Positions 6,506-14,247 of a stretch of DNA of 14,464 bases are shown here, piece by piece. Every line of letters starts with the position of its first letter. The stretch's first letter is position 1. A model generated the notes under the pieces. It was given only the letters and a program-made list of their open reading frames with translations. It did not search any database and was not told where the DNA came from. The DNA is from Pseudomonadota bacterium (GTDB taxonomy: Bacteria; Desulfobacterota; Desulfovibrionia; Desulfovibrionales; Desulfovibrionaceae). Position numbers and translations under genes: made by a program. The DNA is taken from the NCBI GenBank assembly GCA_023438245.1, contig JAEXRD010000070.1:1-14464 (forward strand), written 5' to 3'.

Positions 6506-6822
6506 CCCCGCTTGCAAGCGCACCGCTGGCCGACATCGTGCTGACCATCGGCGGCATGGCCCTGGCCACCTACGCCTCGCGCGCCGCCGGGCTGGCGCTC
6601 ATGAGCCGCATGACCGTTTCCGGGCGCATGGAGCGCTTCATGAAGGCCATCCCCGCCTCCATCCTCGCGGCGATAGTCGCGCCCTCGGCGCTCTCCGCCG
6701 GACCGGCGGACGCGCTGGCCACCGCCGCCACGGCCCTCACGGCCTGGAAGCTGGGCAACCTGCCCGTGGCCATGGCCGTGGGCGTGGGCTGCGCTCTGGG
6801 CCTGCGCGCCCTGCTGGGATAG
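6502..6822 (+). CDS. azlD: AzlD-family branched-chain amino acid exporter, small subunit
   Basis: A 106-residue membrane protein, the partner of AzlC. Three to four apolar helices are visible. The family-typical stretch TYASRAAGLAL (23-33) is followed by RFMKAIPASILAAIVAPSAL (45-64) and a Gly/Val-rich last helix. The length is normal for AzlD. The ATG at 6502 overlaps the azlC stop by four bases (ATGA), and GAGGAGG at 6488-6494 inside azlC is a strong ribosome-binding sequence seven bases upstream. Both subunits should be made together. The gene ends at 6822 and faces the minus-strand kinase operon across a hairpin-rich gap. Confidence 0.92.
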   Translation: MTPLASAPLADIVLTIGGMALATYASRAAGLALMSRMTVSGRMERFMKAIPASILAAIVAPSALSAGPADALATAATALTAWKLGNLPVAMAVGVGCALGLRALLG

Positions 6823-6865
6823 GACGGCTTCCGGATCAGCACGGCTCTTGAAAACGTCCAGGACG

Positions 6866-6878
6866 ATACGGGGCGTAT
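6866..6878 (+). terminator. Small hairpin after azlD
   Basis: ATACG-GGG-CGTAT, a 5-bp stem with a three-base loop, lies 43 nt after the azlD stop. It has no U-tract. It could be a weak part of a rho-dependent or processing region at the end of the azlCD transcript. Confidence 0.25.
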
Positions 6879-6891
6879 TCCAGGGGCGGTC

Positions 6892-6918
6892 GCCGGAGGA
6901 GGAACTTTGTTCCCCGGC
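6892..6918. terminator. Imperfect hairpin in convergent intergenic region
   Basis: GGAAC-TTT-GTTCC (6901-6913) is flanked by GCCGG (6892-6896) and CCGGC (6914-6918), with a four-base bulge on one side. It stands directly beside the long inverted repeat. It may help end transcription from either side. Confidence 0.35.
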
Positions 6919-6923
6919 AAGGA

Positions 6924-6987
6924 AGGAGCCGGTTCGGGTCCGGGGATAGTACTTTTACGGTACAGCCCCGGACCCGAACCGGCTCCT
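6924..6987. terminator. Long perfect inverted repeat between convergent genes
   Basis: Arms 6924-6945 and 6966-6987 are complementary over 22 bp without a mismatch, around a 20-nt loop that itself contains GTAC at 6949-6952 and 6960-6963. It lies 101 nt past the azlD stop and 42 nt past the hybrid kinase stop, so it can fold in both transcripts. Neither flank has a T-run, so it is not a standard intrinsic terminator. A bidirectional 3'-end stabiliser, a rho-assisted terminator or a mobile palindromic element are all possible. The remaining sequence of 6823-7029 holds no gene. Confidence 0.6.
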
Positions 6988-7029
6988 GACGAAGTCCAGG
7001 GGGCAAAGGGCGCTTCCGCCGTCCGCCCC

Positions 7030-10000
7030 TTACCCTTCGCGCCTGGCCAGCGCCCGCGCCAGCGCGTCCAGGATATCGCGCATTTCCAGCGGCTTGCTGA
7101 TGGCGTCGTCCATGCCCGCCTCCAGGAAGGCCCTGTGCTCGCTGGCCTGGGCGTAGGCCGTCAGCGCGATGACCGGCAGGTTCGGATCCCAGGAGCCGTC
7201 GTCGTGGGCGCGGATGCGCCGGGTGGCCTCCACCCCGTCCATCTCCGGCATCTGGATGTCCATGAGCACGGCGTCGTAGCGCTTCTGGGCCAGCTTCTCC
7301 AGCACCTCCTGGCCCGTCATGGCGGTGTCCACGGTGTGCCCGGCGCGCTGCAGAAAGCTCTTGGCCGCCAACTGGCTCACCAGGTTGTCCTCGGCCAGCA
7401 GCAGGGTCAACGGGCGCAGCTGCGGCGGGGCGGAACGGCGCGGCGCCGGATGCGCCGGTGCCGATGCGGGCTGCTCCAGCCGCAGGGCCACCTCGAAGCG
7501 GCTGCCGCGCCCGGTCTGGCTGTCCAGCGAGATGCTCCCGCCCATGAGCTCCACCAGCCTGCGCACGATGGACAGGCCCAGGCCCGTGCCCTGGAAGCGC
7601 TTGGTGAACACCGCGTCGCCCTGGGTGAAAGGCTCGAACACGCTGCTCTGGCGGTCCTCGGGGATGCCCACCCCGGTGTCCTCCACGTCCAGCAGCAGCA
7701 CGACGCGCCCGTCGGCCTGGGCCAGGGCGTCGGCCCCCACGCGGATGTGGCCGGACTCGGTGAACTTCACGGCGTTGCCCACCAGGTTGAACAGGATCTG
7801 GCGGATCTTGCCCGGATCGCCCCGGAGCAGTACGGGCAGGTCCGCGGCGATCTCCACGCGCAGGTCGAGCCCCTTGGCCTTGGCCGCGTCCTCGAAGACC
7901 TCCGCGCTGGCCCGCACCAGGGCCGCCGGGTCGAAATCCTCGCTGCCGAGCTTGAGCTTGCCGGACTCGATCTTGGAGAAGTCCAGGATGTCGTTGATGA
8001 CCGAGAGCAGGCTGCGGGCGGAATACATGGCCTTGTCCACGTACTCGGACTGCTCGGCGTCCAGGCTGGTCACCAGCATGAGCTGGAGCATGCCCAGCAC
8101 CCCGTGCAGCGGGGTGCGGATCTCGTGGCTGACGTTGGCCAGGAAGTCGCTCTTGACGTTGCTGGCCTCCTCGGCGGCCTCCTTGGCCTGTTCCAGGGCC
8201 TGCTGGGCGCGCTGGCGCTCCTCGATGTCGCGGGCCTGCTGGAGGTTCTTCAGCGCCAGCTCGCTCATCTGGCGGGCCAGCTGGGCCAGCGAGGCATGGA
8301 TCTCGCCGAAGCGGGAGCGCGACATCACCGGCACCGAGTCCAGGCACCTGCGCACGGCTTCCAGCGGCCTCCCGGCCTCGGACAGCCTCTCGGCCATGGC
8401 GTCCAGGTTCGAGGCGGCCTCGCGGGCCTGGTAGATGTGCCACAGGGCGATGACCCGCTCGCCCACGCGGATGGGCGCGGCGGAGCTGAGCAGGCCCGCC
8501 TCGCGCGCCTGGGGCAGCAGCATGCAGCAGCTGCCGTCCTCGCGGTGGGCGCAGGCCTCGTCGCGGCAGGGGCCGCAGAAATTGCTGGGCCGGGTGATGG
8601 CGCGCCCCTCGGGGGTGGAGATGATGGAGGCCACGCCGGTGGCCGTGGCGAAGGCGTCCTGGAAGGCCTGGATGTCCGCCAGGTCGAACAGGTCGGTGAA
8701 GGCCAGCGGCCCCTCCTCCAGTCCTTGCGGGCTGGTGACGGCCCGGAGCCTGCTCTTGAGCTCCGCCTCCATGCGCTTGCGCTCGGTGATGTCCACCAGG
8801 GTCACCACCGCGCCGAACTCCGCCCCGGCCAGGGGCGCGGCGGTGATGGAGGTCCACAGCTCGCGGCCGTCGGCGGTGTGCATGAGCACCTCGGTGTCGC
8901 GCACCACGCGGCGCTCCAGCATGGCCCGCTGGCCCTGGAACTGGCCCTCCATGATCGGGGAGCCGTCGGCGGCCTGCTGGTTCAGCCCCAGCTGCCAGGG
9001 CTTGAGGCCCAGCATGCCCTCGCGCGGCTTGCCGAACTGCTCCTCCAGGGCGCGGTTGACCTCCAGCAGGGTGGAGTCGCGCCCCTCCACGGCCACGCCC
9101 ACGGGCAGGTTCTCGAAGAGCACGCGGTACTTCTCGCGGCTCTCGCGCAGGGCCTTTTCCATGCGCGCGCGCTCGGTCATGTCGGTGATGGTGCCCACGA
9201 TGCCCGCGGGCTGGCCGTCGGCCCCCAGGAACAGCCCGCGCGTGATGGTGACCTCGCGCTGGCGGCCCCCCGCCGTGGTGATCTGGGTCTCGATGGTCTG
9301 CAGCCCGCCCTTGGCGTAGAGATCCTCGTCCCACTTCTCCAGGAGCGAGGCCGAGGGCAGCACCATGATCTCGCTGACGTTGCGGCCCAGCTGCTCCTCC
9401 ATGCGCACGCCCAGGAAGGCCTCCAGGGCGCGGTTCACACGGACGACGCGGCGCAGGCGGTTGATGGCGAAGATGGGCGTGGGGCTGGCGTCCAGCAGCG
9501 CGGTGGCGAAGCGCTGGCCCTCCTCGCGCTCGCGCTGGGCCAGGCGCAGGTCGGTCAGGTCCGTCACCGCCGCCAGAAAGCCCGTGCAGGTGCCCTCCGC
9601 CCCGCGCAGGCACAGCCAGTCCACCTTGACCTCGGCCACGCCCTCCGGCTGCTTGCGCAGCCGGGCCAGGGCCGAGCCGGGCGTTCCGGCCGGGCTTCCG
9701 CCCTGGCGCATGATCTCCTGCATCATGCCGCGCACAAAGGGCGTCTCCGCCAGGTCCAGCAGGCTGCGCCCGGCCAGCGAGCCGGGAGCGTACCCGCAGA
9801 TGGCGTGGCTGGCGGCGTTGGCGAACACGATGGTGCCGGACACGTCCAGCTCCAGCACGCCCACGCTCATGGTCTCCACGAAATCCTGGAAGCGGCGGCG
9901 CGACTCGCTGCGCTCGCGCTCGGCCCGGCGCCGGCGCTCGATGTTGATCAGCAGCACCGAGAGGCCCAGGACCATGCCCAGCAGCACGCCCGCGGCCACC

Positions 10001-11067
10001 ATGAGCGCGGCCCGGTTGCGCTCCAGGAAGGACAGGGGCCGGTTGATGACCGCGGCCCCCGGCGGCAGGCCCGAGGGCGAAAGCCCGTGGCGCTTCAGGG
10101 CCGCGTAGTCGAACAGGCCCGCCGTGGGCTCCAGGGTCTGGAAGGGCATGTCCTCCACGCGCTCCCCGGCCAGGATGCGCGCGGCCATGTCGGCAATCAC
10201 CCGGCCCTGGCGCTCGCCGCTGACCACCACGCCGCCCACGGCCCCGCGCCCCACCAGGAAGTCCCAGACCACGAACACGGGCTGCGGGGTGGCCCGCAGC
10301 AGGAAGTCCATGGACTCGGCAACGGTGAGCACCTTGCCCTCGGGGTCGCGCAGCAGGCCCAGGTACAGCACCGCCGTGTCCGGGGTGAGCGTGGACAGGG
10401 CCGCCGCGGTGGACTCGAAGGTCTGCCCGGCGATTTCGCGGGCTTCCAGCCTGCCCCGGTAGCCCTGCATGGCCTGTCGGAAGCGCTCCATGTGCCATTT
10501 CCCGGTCTCGGTGCCGTCGGCCACGGCGGCCACGGTGCGCAGGCCCGGCATGAGCCGGAGCGCCGCCTCGATGGTGCCCGGGATGTCGGTGCGCTCGGCC
10601 ACGCCGGTGTAGCCGCCCTGGCCGCCGATGCGCTCGCTTGTCAGCACGCCCACGCCGCAGGCCACCACGGGCACGCCGGGGAACAGCTTTTCGCGGTGGG
10701 CCAGCAGGAAGTTCAGGGCCGCGTCGTCGCTGGCCACCAGCACCGCCGGGCGGCGGTCACGGTATTTCAGCCGGTAGAGGTCGTACAGCAGCGGGAAGGT
10801 GGTCTCCGGCGGCTGGCGCTTGGCGTCCATGTACTCCACGAACAGCTCCACGCCGGGAGCCCGCGCGGCCAGCGCCTCGGACAGGCCCTTCTGGATACCG
10901 TCGGTCCAGTCGTAGCCGGAATGGTAGGAATGCAGCACCAGCACGTGCTGTTCGGCGGCCAGGGCCGGGCGCACGCAGAACCCCAGCAGCAGCGCGAAAA
11001 ACACGGCAAGCGCCAGGGTTCTTATCCCCCGGCGCTCGTGGCGCGCTGTGCGATGCCCCTGCCTCAT
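7030..11067 (-). CDS. Hybrid sensor histidine kinase with periplasmic ABC-substrate-binding-like, three PAS, PocR and receiver domains
   Basis: A 1345-residue membrane hybrid kinase. The ATG at 11067 has CGGAGG six bases upstream. A TTG 13 codons earlier is in frame but has no comparable site. Order of parts: signal or helix 1 (16-37); a periplasmic domain like ABC-transporter substrate-binding proteins (38-332, beginning HVLVLHSYHSGYDW); helix 2 (351-375); PAS domains at about 387-507, 518-635 and 644-764; a PocR-type ligand domain (787-887) with Cys831, 834, 839, 847 and 848; HisKA with NVSHEIRTPL (His981); the ATPase domain with N-box Asn1094/Asn1098, DTGVGIP (from 1130) and GTGLGLS (1160-1166); and a receiver (1220-1342) with Glu1226/Asp1227, phospho-accepting Asp1270, Thr1303 and Lys1325. 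All catalytic residues are present. There is no HPt domain, so phosphotransfer onward needs another protein. It is the last gene of a cluster, 71 nt after the PhoR-like kinase. The ligands are unknown. PocR domains are known to bind small molecules such as 1,2-propanediol. Confidence 0.93.
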   Translation of the reverse strand: MRQGHRTARHERRGIRTLALAVFFALLLGFCVRPALAAEQHVLVLHSYHSGYDWTDGIQKGLSEALAARAPGVELFVEYMDAKRQPPETTFPLLYDLYRLKYRDRRPAVLVASDDAALNFLLAHREKLFPGVPVVACGVGVLTSERIGGQGGYTGVAERTDIPGTIEAALRLMPGLRTVAAVADGTETGKWHMERFRQAMQGYRGRLEAREIAGQTFESTAAALSTLTPDTAVLYLGLLRDPEGKVLTVAESMDFLLRATPQPVFVVWDFLVGRGAVGGVVVSGERQGRVIADMAARILAGERVEDMPFQTLEPTAGLFDYAALKRHGLSPSGLPPGAAVINRPLSFLERNRAALMVAAGVLLGMVLGLSVLLINIERRRRAERERSESRRRFQDFVETMSVGVLELDVSGTIVFANAASHAICGYAPGSLAGRSLLDLAETPFVRGMMQEIMRQGGSPAGTPGSALARLRKQPEGVAEVKVDWLCLRGAEGTCTGFLAAVTDLTDLRLAQREREEGQRFATALLDASPTPIFAINRLRRVVRVNRALEAFLGVRMEEQLGRNVSEIMVLPSASLLEKWDEDLYAKGGLQTIETQITTAGGRQREVTITRGLFLGADGQPAGIVGTITDMTERARMEKALRESREKYRVLFENLPVGVAVEGRDSTLLEVNRALEEQFGKPREGMLGLKPWQLGLNQQAADGSPIMEGQFQGQRAMLERRVVRDTEVLMHTADGRELWTSITAAPLAGAEFGAVVTLVDITERKRMEAELKSRLRAVTSPQGLEEGPLAFTDLFDLADIQAFQDAFATATGVASIISTPEGRAITRPSNFCGPCRDEACAHREDGSCCMLLPQAREAGLLSSAAPIRVGERVIALWHIYQAREAASNLDAMAERLSEAGRPLEAVRRCLDSVPVMSRSRFGEIHASLAQLARQMSELALKNLQQARDIEERQRAQQALEQAKEAAEEASNVKSDFLANVSHEIRTPLHGVLGMLQLMLVTSLDAEQSEYVDKAMYSARSLLSVINDILDFSKIESGKLKLGSEDFDPAALVRASAEVFEDAAKAKGLDLRVEIAADLPVLLRGDPGKIRQILFNLVGNAVKFTESGHIRVGADALAQADGRVVLLLDVEDTGVGIPEDRQSSVFEPFTQGDAVFTKRFQGTGLGLSIVRRLVELMGGSISLDSQTGRGSRFEVALRLEQPASAPAHPAPRRSAPPQLRPLTLLLAEDNLVSQLAAKSFLQRAGHTVDTAMTGQEVLEKLAQKRYDAVLMDIQMPEMDGVEATRRIRAHDDGSWDPNLPVIALTAYAQASEHRAFLEAGMDDAISKPLEMRDILDALARALARREG

Positions 11068-11138
11068 GCGGCGCCTCCGGCCCCGAAGAGGTTGCCGCGC
11101 CGCCAAGCCGGGGCGCGGAACTGGTCGCGCCGCTGCCG

Positions 11139-12929
11139 CTAGGCCACGGGCAGGCGCACCAGGAAGCGGCTGCCGCGCCTGGCGTCCTGGTCCGCGGGCG
11201 ACTCCACCCAGACCTCGCCCCCGTAGTTGCGGGCGATGTGGCGGCAGATGGCCAGGCCCAGGCCCGCGCTGCCGCTGCCGTCCACGTCGTTGTTGTCGGC
11301 GCGGAAGAAGCGCTCGAAGATGCGCCGCTGGTCGTCGGGGTCCACGCCGGGCCCCTGGTCGGCAAAGGAGAGCGTCACGGTCTGGCCGTCGCTGGCCGCG
11401 CCGATGCGCACCTCGGTGCCCTCGGGCGAGTACTTGATGGCGTTGTCCAGGATGTTGTCCACGATCTGGAGCAGGCCGTCGGGGTCTGCGGCCACGGCGG
11501 GCAGGCCCTCGGGCAGATCCTCCACGGCGATGGAGATGTTTTTCTCCAGGGCGGCGAAGGCGGCGTTCTTCAGGGCGTGGTCCAGGGCCTGGGGCACGTC
11601 GGCGTTGAGGTCCTTGGGCTTCTTGCCGCCGCGCTCGCTCTTGGCCAGGGCGAACATGCCGCCGATGACCTTGGCCATGTGCACGGCGTTGGCCCGGATG
11701 ATCTCCAAAAACTCGCGGCGCTTGGCGTCCTCGGCCGGGGGCGCGTCGAGCAGGGTCTCGGCGTAGCCGCGGATGCTGGTGAGCGGCGTGCGCAGCTGGT
11801 GCGAGGCGTTGGCCACGAAGTCGCGCAGCACGCGCTCCACGCGCTTCTGCTCGCTGGTGTCGTGGAAGATGAGGATGACGCGGGGCCGGAACTTGTGGTC
11901 GCGGAAGGGCACCACGGTCATCTCCGCGCTGTGGCCGTCCTTGAGCTCGATGGCGCGGTTGACCCGCTCGCTGACCTCGCCGGCCATGAGGCGGTCCACG
12001 ATGTTCTGGATCTCCAGGCTCATGGTGACCTCAAGCGGGGCGCGGCCGATGAACTCCTCGGCCCGGGGGAAGATGGTGGACAGGGCCGGGTTGACGTGCA
12101 GGATGCGCCCGGCGGTGTCCAGCACCATGACGCCCTCGCTCATGCCCTCGAACATGCCCCAGAGCTCGCCGCGCTGGTTCTCGATGACCTTGACGTTCTT
12201 CTTGATGCGCTTGGCCATGCGGTTGATGGCCTCGGCCAGGGGCTGGAACTCCGCCGCCGGGTAGAACAGGATCTTGCGCCGGTAGTCGCCCTCGCCGATG
12301 GCCTGGGCGGCCTCGGTGAACTGGGCGATGCCCGCGGTGATGGTGCGCGAGAGCAGGTAGAGCAGCACGCCGGAGCCCAGAAGCAGCGGCACCACGGCGG
12401 CCAGCAGGGCCCAGCGCATGCGCTGCAGGTGCGCGCGCACCTGCGACACCGGCGCGGCCAGGCGCAGCACGGTCTCCTCTCCGGCGATCTCCGCGGGGAG
12501 CTTCTTGGCCATGTAGATGAGGTCGGCGTCCAGGGTGTGGCTGTGGCGGGTGGACTGGCTCACCTCGCCCCCGCCCAGGGCGGCGGCCACCTCGGGCCGG
12601 GTGGAGTGGTCGTCGAGCTTGTCCAGCTCGGAAAAGGGCACGGAGGAATCGGCCAGGACCTTGCCGCCCTGGATGAGGCTGATGCGCATGCCCATGCTGC
12701 CCGCCAGGGAGTGCAGGATGTCCTGGCGCTCCTGGGCGTTTTGGGCGGTGACGCGGGAGAGCGCCCACTGGGCGGTCTCCAGCCGGGCGCGGGTGGCGCT
12801 CTCGAAGTCGCGGGAGGTCTCGTCGTCCAGCGTGGCGCTGTAGCGCCAGAAGGCCAGCACCAGGCCGGCGATGAGCACCCCCCAGCCCCACAGGATCACG
12901 CGCATCTGAATGGATTGAACTTTGGGCAT
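11139..12929 (-). CDS. PhoR-like membrane sensor histidine kinase (HAMP-PAS-HisKA-ATPase)
   Basis: A 596-residue kinase. The ATG at 12929 is preferred: GAAGGA lies nine bases upstream. Two earlier in-frame ATGs (12956, 12992) have poorer sites and add 9 or 21 residues before the first helix. Helix 1 is at about 10-29, an extracytoplasmic region at 30-172 and helix 2 at 173-195. A HAMP linker (196-247) and a PAS domain (251-359, with MFEGMSEGVMVLD) follow. HisKA contains NASHQLRTPLTSI, phospho-accepting His377. The ATPase domain (479-596) has DNILDNAIKYSPEG, DQGPGVDP and GSAGLGLAI. The residue after the phosphohistidine is Gln, where most HisKA proteins have Glu. The order of domains is that of PhoR, but no phoB-like partner lies next to it, so a phosphate-sensing role cannot be assigned. 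It sits 96 nt after the diguanylate cyclase and 71 nt before the hybrid kinase, on the same strand. Confidence 0.92.
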   Translation of the reverse strand: MPKVQSIQMRVILWGWGVLIAGLVLAFWRYSATLDDETSRDFESATRARLETAQWALSRVTAQNAQERQDILHSLAGSMGMRISLIQGGKVLADSSVPFSELDKLDDHSTRPEVAAALGGGEVSQSTRHSHTLDADLIYMAKKLPAEIAGEETVLRLAAPVSQVRAHLQRMRWALLAAVVPLLLGSGVLLYLLSRTITAGIAQFTEAAQAIGEGDYRRKILFYPAAEFQPLAEAINRMAKRIKKNVKVIENQRGELWGMFEGMSEGVMVLDTAGRILHVNPALSTIFPRAEEFIGRAPLEVTMSLEIQNIVDRLMAGEVSERVNRAIELKDGHSAEMTVVPFRDHKFRPRVILIFHDTSEQKRVERVLRDFVANASHQLRTPLTSIRGYAETLLDAPPAEDAKRREFLEIIRANAVHMAKVIGGMFALAKSERGGKKPKDLNADVPQALDHALKNAAFAALEKNISIAVEDLPEGLPAVAADPDGLLQIVDNILDNAIKYSPEGTEVRIGAASDGQTVTLSFADQGPGVDPDDQRRIFERFFRADNNDVDGSGSAGLGLAICRHIARNYGGEVWVESPADQDARRGSRFLVRLPVA

Positions 12930-12963
12930 CCCTTGTGTTCCTTCTTGGCTTGGCATGTGTCGC

Positions 12964-12981
12964 GGGCGGCTCGCGCCGCCC
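12964..12981 (-). promoter_or_regulatory. GCGA-loop hairpin between diguanylate cyclase and kinase genes
   Basis: On the minus strand, GGGCGGC-GCGA-GCCGCCC makes a perfect 7-bp stem capped by a GNRA-type loop. It lies in the 96-nt gap, with the GGATCGTC octamer repeated at 12983-12990 and 12993-13000 (plus-strand reading) just before it in transcript order. No U-tract follows. An mRNA processing or attenuation element is possible. Confidence 0.4.
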
Positions 12982-13025
12982 CGGATCGTCACGGATCGTC
13001 GGATTTGCGGAAAAAGAGGCGGCGG

Positions 13026-14111
13026 CTAGCCGGAGGGCTCCCCGGCCAGCGAGGACACGCCCGCCACGGTGTTGCGGCCCCGGCCCTTGGCCGCGTACAT
13101 GGAGCGGTCCGCGGCCAGCACCAGGTCGCTGGCGTTCTGGCCCGGGTGAAGCTGGGCCACGCCGATGCTCACGGTCACGCGCAGGATTTCCGGTTCGCCG
13201 CCCTGGCCGCCCTGCCCCATCTGGGCGCTGTTCACAAAGGGGCAGCGCGAGACGTCCAGGCGCAGGGCCTCGGCGCGGCTTACCGCCGCCTTCTCGTCCA
13301 GCCCCTCGCACAGCACCACCAGTTCCTCGCCGCCGTAGCGGGCGGAGTAGCCGCCGAACTGCACCGCGTGGGCCGAGACGATGGCCGCCAGCACGCGCAG
13401 CACGCCGTCTCCGGCCACGTGGCCGTAGGTGTCGTTGACCACCTTGAAGCGGTCCACGTCGATGAACATGAGCGACAGCGGCTTGCCCGAGGCCTGGCAG
13501 CGCTTCGCGGCCTCGGCCAGCTGGGCGTCGAAGGCCCGGCGGCTGTACAGCTCGGAGAGCATGGGGTCGAAATTCGCGGTGCGCTCCAGCTGGCGGGCGC
13601 GCTCCTCCCAGCCGCGGGCCTCCTCGCGGGCCTGGGCCACAAAGCCCTCGAGCATGGACTTGAGCTGGTTCACGGCGGCGGTGCGGTCGGGCGCGGCCAG
13701 CATGGCCTTCTCGGTCTGCTCGCCCATGCGGGCGATGTGCGTCTGGCGCTGGTCGTTATGGGCCTTGATGTCGCTGAACACGCGGCCCACTTCCTCGTAG
13801 AGGGTGCTGAAGGCGTCGTGCTCGCTGCGCAGGGTGTCGCGCAGGTTCTGCACGCGCGGGCTCTCCAGCAGGCCCGCCTCGATGCGGCCCAGTATCTCGT
13901 GGAACTGGGTGGCCCCAAGCGGCTTGCGGCTCATGCCCTCGAACACGGCGGCCTGCATGGCGGCCTTCTGGTCGGCGGTGAACAGGCTCATGCGCGACAG
14001 CAGGTTGCGCACGAACAGCACCAGGGCCATCCAGTCGGCGTCGCCGGCCACGCCAAGGCGTTCCAGGAGTTCCTCGATGTACTTGAGGTCGTTCTGCTTT
14101 TTGCCGGTCAT
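13026..14111 (-). CDS. GGDEF diguanylate cyclase, cytoplasmic
   Basis: A 361-residue enzyme that would join two GTP molecules into the second messenger c-di-GMP. Residues 1 to about 175 are helical with no membrane segment or recognised sensor domain, and about 145-178 looks like a coiled-coil lead-in. The catalytic domain (about 180-350) has metal-binding Asp218 in FIDVDRFKVVNDTYGH and the active-site motif RYGGEEL (GGEEL at 260-264), an accepted active variant of GGDEF. The RxxD inhibitory site expected upstream is absent: the aligned residues are Gln251 and Gly254. The usual LTGLxNRR start motif is altered to MLSELYSRR. A Gly/Gln-rich stretch lies at 297-306. The ATG at 14111 is preceded by a GAGGAAGG-type ribosome-binding sequence. 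It is the first gene of the minus-strand cluster. How it is controlled is not evident, because no receiver domain is present. Confidence 0.94.
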   Translation of the reverse strand: MTGKKQNDLKYIEELLERLGVAGDADWMALVLFVRNLLSRMSLFTADQKAAMQAAVFEGMSRKPLGATQFHEILGRIEAGLLESPRVQNLRDTLRSEHDAFSTLYEEVGRVFSDIKAHNDQRQTHIARMGEQTEKAMLAAPDRTAAVNQLKSMLEGFVAQAREEARGWEERARQLERTANFDPMLSELYSRRAFDAQLAEAAKRCQASGKPLSLMFIDVDRFKVVNDTYGHVAGDGVLRVLAAIVSAHAVQFGGYSARYGGEELVVLCEGLDEKAAVSRAEALRLDVSRCPFVNSAQMGQGGQGGEPEILRVTVSIGVAQLHPGQNASDLVLAADRSMYAAKGRGRNTVAGVSSLAGEPSG

Positions 14112-14137
14112 GCCTGCCTTCCTCGCTGCCTTCGCAC

Positions 14138-14166
14138 AACATAGCGCACTTGCCCGCGAAATCCAA
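14138..14166 (-). promoter_or_regulatory. Candidate promoter for the signalling cluster
   Basis: On the minus strand, TTGGAT (14166-14161) and TATGTT (14143-14138) are separated by 17 nt. Matches to sigma-70 consensus are partial, three and four of six. The position would start the transcript about 20 nt before the diguanylate cyclase ATG, leaving just enough room for its ribosome-binding sequence. Confidence 0.38.
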
Positions 14167-14212
14167 GCGCCGCGAGGGCCCCCCGGCCCACCTCGGCCCG
14201 CCCGCGCAAGGC

Positions 14213-14241
14213 TTGTCCCGCAAGCCCGCGCAGGCTACAAG
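14213..14241 (+). promoter_or_regulatory. Candidate promoter for the divergent right-edge gene
   Basis: TTGTCC and TACAAG are spaced 17 nt apart, four of six matches each. The -10 ends six bases before the ATG at 14248, so if real the mRNA would be nearly leaderless. The -35 overlaps a small hairpin (GGCTTG at 14210-14215 with CAAGCC at 14221-14226). Weak evidence. Confidence 0.22.
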
Positions 14242-14247
14242 CAGGGC

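Noticed and set aside
6836..10498. A 1220-codon minus-strand frame overlapping the hybrid kinase in another register
   Set aside because: Arg/Gly/Ala/Pro-rich shadow of the real kinase frame; no motifs.
11068..11106. A TTG start giving a hybrid kinase 13 residues longer
   Set aside because: The internal ATG at 11067 has a strong CGGAGG site, and the extra residues are only Arg-rich sequence before the signal helix.
6907..11142. A 1411-codon open frame on the plus strand opposite the hybrid kinase
   Set aside because: It mirrors the third-position G/C bias of the kinase gene, its protein is His/Gln/Ala/Gly-rich low-complexity sequence without domains, and the minus strand encodes a complete, motif-perfect kinase.
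10638..14144. An 1168-codon plus-strand open frame opposite the PhoR-like kinase and diguanylate cyclase
   Set aside because: Same high-GC mirror effect; it spans three well-supported genes and two intergenic gaps and shows no domain.
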